From Candidatus Bipolaricaulota bacterium (GTDB lineage: Bacteria; Bipolaricaulota; Bipolaricaulia; UBA7950; UBA9294): a stretch of 37,142 nt of DNA. Below are positions 33,319 through 37,142 of the stretch, one piece after another. Location: NCBI GenBank assembly GCA_026390345.1, contig JAPLGD010000056.1:1-37142 (forward strand), given 5' to 3'. The notes beneath the pieces are model-generated. The model was not told where the DNA came from and searched no databases. It worked only from the letters and a program-made list of their open reading frames with translations. Numbering within the stretch: position 1 is the first letter of the stretch; each line of letters starts with the position of its first letter. Made by a program: the position numbers and the translations under genes.

Positions 33319-33843
33319 CTAAGGCTGCGCGCCGTCCTCTACATCCGGGCGCTGCCGCGCGAGGCTCTCGAGGCTCTCGCCCGAGAGTCGGCAGAGGCGC
33401 CACTCGTCGAACACCGTCGCCCCAAGGCCTTCGTACAACTCGATGGCGTTCCGGTTCCAGTCGAGGACGATCCACTCGAAGCGCCCGCAGCCTTCCCGCA
33501 CCGCGAGGTCGGCAAGGTAGGTCAGGAGCGCCTTGGCAATCCCTTTGCCGCGGTACTCCGGCTTCACGTAGATGTCGTCAAGCCACAACCCGCGTCGCCC
33601 GGTCATCGTGGCGAACGTCGGGAAGTAGACGACGTACGCCGCTGGCTTCTGGCCGACAAACGCGAGCAACGCTTTCGCCGCAGGGCTCTTCCCGAACAGC
33701 GCGTCGCGCAGGTTCTCTTCCGTCGCGGTGAGGTCGAGGTTCTCGAACTCAGCCATCGAGCGAATGAACGACATCAGAAGCGGGACGTCGGCAACTGCCG
33801 CCGCCCGCACATCGAGATTGAGATCCTCCAGATCAAACCGCAT
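33319..33843 (-). CDS. GNAT family N-acetyltransferase (diamine/spermidine acetyltransferase-like)
   Basis: A 174-residue GNAT protein closest in pattern to the SSAT-like group: VADVPLLMSFIRSMAEFENL, then AAYVVYFPTFATMTGRRGLWLDDIYVKPEYRGKGIAKALL containing the R-G-K-G-I-A CoA loop, and LDWNRNAIELYEGLGATVFDEWRLCRL with the late catalytic Tyr region. A polyamine or related amine is the likely substrate but is not proven. GGAGGGCAAGCA precedes the ATG. A TAGCAT -10-like element lies in the ~100-base upstream gap. Confidence 0.88.
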   Translation of the reverse strand: MRFDLEDLNLDVRAAAVADVPLLMSFIRSMAEFENLDLTATEENLRDALFGKSPAAKALLAFVGQKPAAYVVYFPTFATMTGRRGLWLDDIYVKPEYRGKGIAKALLTYLADLAVREGCGRFEWIVLDWNRNAIELYEGLGATVFDEWRLCRLSGESLESLARQRPDVEDGAQP

Positions 33844-33943
33844 TGCTTGCCCTCCGTACCCAACACAACAATGCTACCACACTGCGGAGCTTTCCGCCCC
33901 TCGACAAGCGCAGTCTCCCGGCTCGACGCCCGCCGGCGCAGCG

Positions 33944-34405
33944 TCAAACGAGCCGCTTCTTGAAGAAATGCTTCTGGTAGCCAGGCGGGTAGTCGTCAAG
34001 CGTGGCGAACACCTCGTAGCCGTGCTTCTCGTAGAACGGGCGCGCCTCGAAGTCATACGTGTCGACGTGCGCGTACCGGCACCCGGAGCGGGCAGCCTCG
34101 TTCTCAAGCTGCGTGAGGAGCCGGCCGCCGTGGCCCTGGCTCCGCACGGTCGTATCAACCCACAGGAGCTTGATGTAGAGCCACCCACCGAAGAGGAATC
34201 CGTCGACCCCGCCAAGAACCTTCCCGGAGTCATCCTCGAGGAAGACCCGGATCACTCGTCCGAGCTCGATCGGCCCGCAGTGTTGGTGGATGTTCTCGCA
34301 AAGACCCTGGTAGACGGCGCCGAGGAGTGCCTCGGTCTCCTCGAGCTGTTGCCGCTTCTCGCAGACATAGACCTTGGTCGAGAGTTTGCCCGGCTTCTCA
34401 CTCAC
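33944..34405 (-). CDS. GNAT family N-acetyltransferase
   Basis: A 153-residue GNAT of unknown substrate. The core is WLYIKLLWVDTTVRSQGHGGRLLTQLENEA, with the CoA loop as RSQGHGG, followed by GCRYAHVDTYDFEARPFYEKHGYEVF, the usual C-terminal strand and Tyr segment. The opening resembles relatives with an antibiotic-acetyltransferase-like layout but gives no specific clue. The start is GTG 34405 behind AAGGAGGGCGG. An 8-bp hairpin lies just upstream. It is the upstream member of a minus-strand GNAT pair with ~100 bases between. Confidence 0.85.
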   Translation of the reverse strand: MSEKPGKLSTKVYVCEKRQQLEETEALLGAVYQGLCENIHQHCGPIELGRVIRVFLEDDSGKVLGGVDGFLFGGWLYIKLLWVDTTVRSQGHGGRLLTQLENEAARSGCRYAHVDTYDFEARPFYEKHGYEVFATLDDYPPGYQKHFFKKRLV

Positions 34406-34423
34406 TTCGCCGCCCTCCTTCTA

Positions 34424-34456
34424 GGCGGCCTTCGCCTTCCGGTCGAGTAGGCCGCC
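34424..34456. other. 8-bp inverted repeat upstream of the GNAT gene
   Basis: GGCGGCCT and AGGCCGCC flank 17 bases, about 20 bases before the GNAT start and ~135 bases after the WD40 stop on the minus strand. It could terminate the WD40 message, though no U-tract is seen. Confidence 0.35.
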
Positions 34457-34591
34457 CGCCCAACGCCAACCACAGCGAGGATGGAGGAACTCGCGTTTCG
34501 GCCGCGTCTCGCACCTCTGCGGCTCGCAGACCGCCCTATCCACGTGAGGGGAGGCAATCGGGCGTTGAGCTGCGGAACGCACCTAGCCCCG

Positions 34592-35638
34592 CTACTCCTG
34601 CGGCACGCCCCACAGACGTACGGTGCCGTCCCAACTCGTGGAGGCGATCAACGTCCCGTCGGGGCTGAAGGCAACGCGAAGGACTTCAGCCGTGTGCCCC
34701 TCGAGCGTCGCCACGCGGCGCTGCCCGGCGACGTCCCAGATGCCGACGGTCTTGTCGTGGCTGCCCGAGGCAAGAAGGGTTCCGTCGTGGCTGAATGCGA
34801 TCCCGTTGACGTAGCCGAAGTGTCCGCCGAGCGCGGCAACCACCGAGTAGTCGGCCGTCTTCCAGAGGTAGATGGCGTTGTCGTCGGTCCCCGCGGCGAG
34901 CAGATCGCCGAGTGAACTGTACGCGACGTCGCCGACCGGGTTCTGCGGCTGAGACAGCTTTGCGGCCACCTTCCCGCTCCCTGCGTCGAGCACGCCGGCC
35001 CCGTCCCAGCGGCCACCGTAGGCGAGCGCCGTCCCCGCCGGATCGAAGGCGACGGAGAGATACCCGCGCATCCCGACGTAGCCCCAGAGCTCTTCGCCGG
35101 TCGGGACCTTCCAGAGGCGGATGTCGGAGGACAGACTGCACGAGGCCAGCGTCGCGCCGTCCGGGCTGAAGGCAAGCTCCCAGATCTGCGCCGAGTGGGC
35201 CGCCCAGCCGCCGATGCGCTCGCCCGTGGCCGGGTTCCACAGCGTGATCGTTTTGTCGAAGCCGCCGCAGGCGAGCGCCGCACCGTCTGGGGAGAAGGCA
35301 CAGGCGACGATCTGCGTGGGAGACTCCTCGTAGAGCCGACGGACGACGGAGCCACTCTCGACGTCCCAGATTGGCACGGGGTTCTTCCCGCTTGCCGCAA
35401 CAAGGAGGCGGCCGTCGGGACTGAACGCGACGCTGCACTGGCTGAGCGCACCTCGCTTGTAGTCGGGGATCTCCAGTGTTCGGAGGAGACGGACCTGGCC
35501 GGCGTTCTCGATCGTAATCGGCTGCAAGGTGGGAGGCGAGTCGGCGCACGGGCACGGCAGGGAGAACCCGCCGATGCTACCTGCCGCCAATAGGCCAAGC
35601 GTCACTGTCAACTGCAGCGTTATCCTGTTCGTCCGCAT
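34592..35638 (-). CDS. Exported WD40-repeat protein (seven-bladed beta-propeller)
   Basis: A 348-residue protein with an N-terminal signal peptide or anchor (ITLQLTVTLGLLAAGSIGG), then a Cys-containing PCPCADSP stretch. Seven WD40 repeats follow from about residue 48 to the end, enough for one closed propeller. Well-formed blades include VAFSPDGRLLVAASG...IWDVESG, FSPDGAALACGGFDKTITLWN and FSPDGTLIASTSWDGTVRLW. Blade 4 is degenerate. It would be a protein-interaction platform outside the cytoplasm; partners are unknown. AGAAAGGAG precedes the ATG. The 304 bases upstream carry hairpins but no supported gene. Confidence 0.9.
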   Translation of the reverse strand: MRTNRITLQLTVTLGLLAAGSIGGFSLPCPCADSPPTLQPITIENAGQVRLLRTLEIPDYKRGALSQCSVAFSPDGRLLVAASGKNPVPIWDVESGSVVRRLYEESPTQIVACAFSPDGAALACGGFDKTITLWNPATGERIGGWAAHSAQIWELAFSPDGATLASCSLSSDIRLWKVPTGEELWGYVGMRGYLSVAFDPAGTALAYGGRWDGAGVLDAGSGKVAAKLSQPQNPVGDVAYSSLGDLLAAGTDDNAIYLWKTADYSVVAALGGHFGYVNGIAFSHDGTLLASGSHDKTVGIWDVAGQRRVATLEGHTAEVLRVAFSPDGTLIASTSWDGTVRLWGVPQE

Positions 35639-35822
35639 CCTGACTCCTTTCTGAACGCGAGGTCGCGCGCGTGCGGGCGGCCTCCCCGCTGCGGATGGAG
35701 TTTACCGAAGCGACGGAGAGCCGGCACATGAGCTGCTGCAGATCCGGCAAAGCGAACAAGGAACCTCTTCCGACCACGATGAAAAGGAGAACGGTGCATC
35801 CCAAGCCCGGGCGTTCTCCCGA

Positions 35823-35865
35823 GCTGCTTCAGCATCATCGAAGCAGCCCTCGAGGCGGCGAGGGC
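35823..35865. other. Two adjacent hairpins in the crp-WD40 intergenic region
   Basis: GCTGCTTC...GAAGCAGC (8-bp stem, 9-base loop) is followed at once by GCCCTCG-AGGCGG-CGAGGGC (7-bp stem). With the stronger stem at 35881-35915 they form three consecutive hairpins ahead of the WD40 gene, possibly a structured leader or terminator array. Confidence 0.4.
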
Positions 35866-35880
35866 AAGGGCGCCTGCGAA

Positions 35881-35915
35881 GAGAAAGGGCGCCCCCATCG
35901 GCGGCGCCCTTTCTC
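35881..35915. terminator. Strong hairpin after the Crp/Fnr gene
   Basis: GAGAAAGGGCGCC and GGCGCCCTTTCTC form a perfect 13-bp stem with a 9-base loop, 27 bases beyond the crp-type stop. The 3' arm ends in pyrimidines (CCCTTTCTCTTC on the minus strand). Confidence 0.65.
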
Positions 35916-35942
35916 GCTAGCTAGTTGACGTCAGAAGGGTAA

Positions 35943-36605
35943 CTAGCTTGGCTCCTGCATCTTCAGCCGCAGGCCAGCCTCGTTCTTGATGACGATTCGA
36001 TAGCGACTCTTGTCGAGGATCCCCTCGCGCTCGAAGCGGTTGAGCGCAAGCGTCGTGTTCTCCCGCGCCGAGCCGATCATGTCGGCGAGCTCTTTGTGCG
36101 TCACCGGGAAGCCGATGAGGATCCCCTCGGTCGTCGCAACGCCGTACTCGTCGGAGAGTTTCAGGAGCTGACGCGACAGCCGCGCTTGGATGTCGCGGAA
36201 CGCGAGGTCTTCCAGCGTCTCCTCGTACTCCTTCAAGCGGTGGGCGAAGTGCCTCAGCAGATGCTGCAGCGCCGCCATGTCTTCCGCGACGGCATCGGAG
36301 AACGCCTTCTTGGAGACGCAGCGCAGTACGGTGTCCTCGATGGCCGTCGCCAGATGCCGGCGGAACTTCTCCCCGACGAGGCACATCTCACCGAAGATCT
36401 CGCCCTCGTTCAGGATTGAGAGGGTCAGCTTCTTCCCGCTCTCGTCGAGGTACGCCAGCTTCACACGCCCCGTCTCTATGAGGAAGACCGATGTGCTCGG
36501 AGTGCCGGGATGGTAGATCGTCTCCCCGCGGTCGGCGTGGAGTAGGTCTCCAAGCTCCGCCAGCATCCGCGCGAAGCTCACTTTGTCATTGGCAGTCGAT
36601 AGCAT
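35943..36605 (-). CDS. Crp/Fnr family transcriptional regulator
   Basis: A 220-residue regulator with an N-terminal cyclic-nucleotide-binding-type barrel (~15-115, IYHPGTPSTSVFLIETGRVKLAYLDESG, then LNEGEIFGEMCLVG). A long dimer helix follows, then a C-terminal winged HTH (~155-215, FPVTHKELADMIGSARENTTLALNRFEREGIL). The E-M-C-L-V-G segment differs from the G-E-x-x-L...R-S/T cAMP pocket of CRP, and no Fnr-type N-terminal cysteine set is seen, so the ligand is unknown. ATG 36605 follows GGGAGGGCGG; the track's start is seven codons upstream. It lies ~200 bases downstream of the 16S gene on the same strand. Confidence 0.9.
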   Translation of the reverse strand: MLSTANDKVSFARMLAELGDLLHADRGETIYHPGTPSTSVFLIETGRVKLAYLDESGKKLTLSILNEGEIFGEMCLVGEKFRRHLATAIEDTVLRCVSKKAFSDAVAEDMAALQHLLRHFAHRLKEYEETLEDLAFRDIQARLSRQLLKLSDEYGVATTEGILIGFPVTHKELADMIGSARENTTLALNRFEREGILDKSRYRIVIKNEAGLRLKMQEPS

Positions 36606-36804
36606 CCGCCCTCCCTTGTCCAGCATGAAGAGGCTAGCTCGCGACCGGTGCTTCGATGAGGAAACCTACGGTAGAGAAGGGGAAGATTCTCGCTCGCCAG
36701 ACGGTACAAGCGTCCCATAAGAAGAGGAACTGCGGCGAGGAATGGGATGAAAAGGGATAGCGTGGTCCTGACACCGATGCCGAGGTCCTACAATTTGCTC
36801 CCTA

Positions 36805-37142
36805 GAAAGGAGGTGATCCAGCCGCACGTTCTCGTACGGCTACCTTGTTACGACTTCACCCCTCTCGCGGAAGTTACCCTAGGCGCCCTAAGAAGGACGA
36901 CTTCAGGTACCCCCCACTCGGTTGGTGTGACGGGCGGTGTGTACAATCCCTGAGTACGTATTCACCGCGGTGTGGCTGACCCGCGATTACTAGCGATTCC
37001 GGCTTCATGAGGTCGAGTTGCAGACCTCAATCCGAACTGAGAAGGGTTTTTTGAGATTAGCTCCCCCTTACGGGATTGCAACCCTTTGTACCCCCCATTG
37101 TAGCATGTGTGTCGCCCCAGGCATAAGGGACATGATGACTTG
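36805..37142 (-). rRNA. rrs: 16S rRNA, 3' end (partial, continues beyond the window)
   Basis: The plus strand begins with AAAGGAGGTGATCCAGCCGC, the complement of the conserved 16S 3' end with the anti-Shine-Dalgarno CCTCC. TACCTTGTTACGACTT (the 1492R primer site) and GACGGGCGGTGTGTAC (the 1406 region) follow in order. About 338 bases of the 3' minor domain are present. No 23S, 5S or tRNA follows on the downstream side, where a Crp/Fnr gene begins ~200 bases away. Helix 45 has an AGAA loop. The track's ORF at 36747-36953 is a shadow of this RNA gene. Confidence 0.97.

Noticed and set aside
34427-34587. Open frame of ~55 codons on the minus strand between the WD40 and GNAT genes, ending LLDRKAKAA
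   Set aside because: No ribosome site or recognisable family; high GC alone can keep such a frame open.
35577-35898. Minus-strand ORFs of 75 and 92 codons upstream of the WD40 gene
   Set aside because: No ribosome site; they run through hairpins and into the WD40 start in another frame, and the translations look random.
36606-36804. Possible tRNA or 23S leader downstream of the 16S gene
   Set aside because: No cloverleaf or conserved 23S start could be found in the 199 bases before the Crp/Fnr gene.
36747-36953. 68-codon ORF at the right edge
   Set aside because: Lies over the 16S rRNA 3' end and its flank; the conserved RNA sequence explains it.

Overview
The window is dense, high-GC bacterial chromosome: about 36 intact or near-intact protein genes, the 3' end of a 16S rRNA gene at the right edge, and several gene remnants. 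No tRNA, CRISPR array, insertion sequence or phage gene was seen. The metabolic genes point to an anaerobe: pyruvate:ferredoxin oxidoreductase, an Fe-S cysteine desulfidase, aconitase-family dehydratase subunits and citrate-lyase-type subunits. RNase Y, SpoVS, a cyclic 2,3-diphosphoglycerate synthetase homologue and an apparently unlinked 16S gene suggest a deep, probably uncultivated lineage. Something like Bipolaricaulota is one guess, but the phylum cannot be fixed by eye.

Layout. 1-4.9 kb is a run of small accessory genes: an AraC/MGMT repair protein cut by the window edge, two GNATs, a decayed GNAT copy, a DUF3795 protein, two SAM methyltransferases and a GrpB-family protein. 5.1-8.4 kb holds a cysteine desulfidase (CyuA type), a short S41-like fragment, an AEC transporter and another GNAT. 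8.4-14.4 kb is a tightly overlapping minus-strand operon, argF-citDE-citF-HD-leuC-leuD. Its last five genes look like a route from an unsaturated diacid (mesaconate is the best guess) through citramalate to acetate plus pyruvate. 14.5-18.4 kb is a second minus operon: a membrane-anchored PpiC/TPR foldase, mazG, a DUF4911-like gene and yqeG. 18.5-21.4 kb carries RNA functions (spoVS, rny, nusA, all minus). Then follow rluD, a CDP-alcohol phosphatidyltransferase, and a monocistronic cpgS-like gene with a near-consensus promoter and a terminator.

24.5-30.1 kb contains the most unusual locus. A cupin/HD-GYP protein is followed by a 61-residue exported peptide built from three near-identical 13-residue repeats around PIHVGGGP. 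Across a shared intergenic region, PFOR is transcribed in the opposite direction. Downstream of PFOR lie two strong terminators that bracket a vestige of a second PFOR 3' end. 30.2-36.6 kb holds a 7TM-PAS-GGDEF cyclase, a small membrane protein, an ArsR regulator with a visible autoregulatory palindrome and a Cys-rich partner protein, two more GNATs, a seven-bladed WD40 protein and a Crp/Fnr regulator. The window ends in 16S rRNA on the minus strand.

How it fits together. PFOR would oxidise pyruvate, including any pyruvate released by the citramalate-type lyase, to acetyl-CoA and reduced ferredoxin. Cyclic-di-GMP signalling is represented by one synthase (GGEEF with an I-site) and one HD-GYP protein on either side of PFOR. 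Protein names rest on motifs read by eye; no database search was run.
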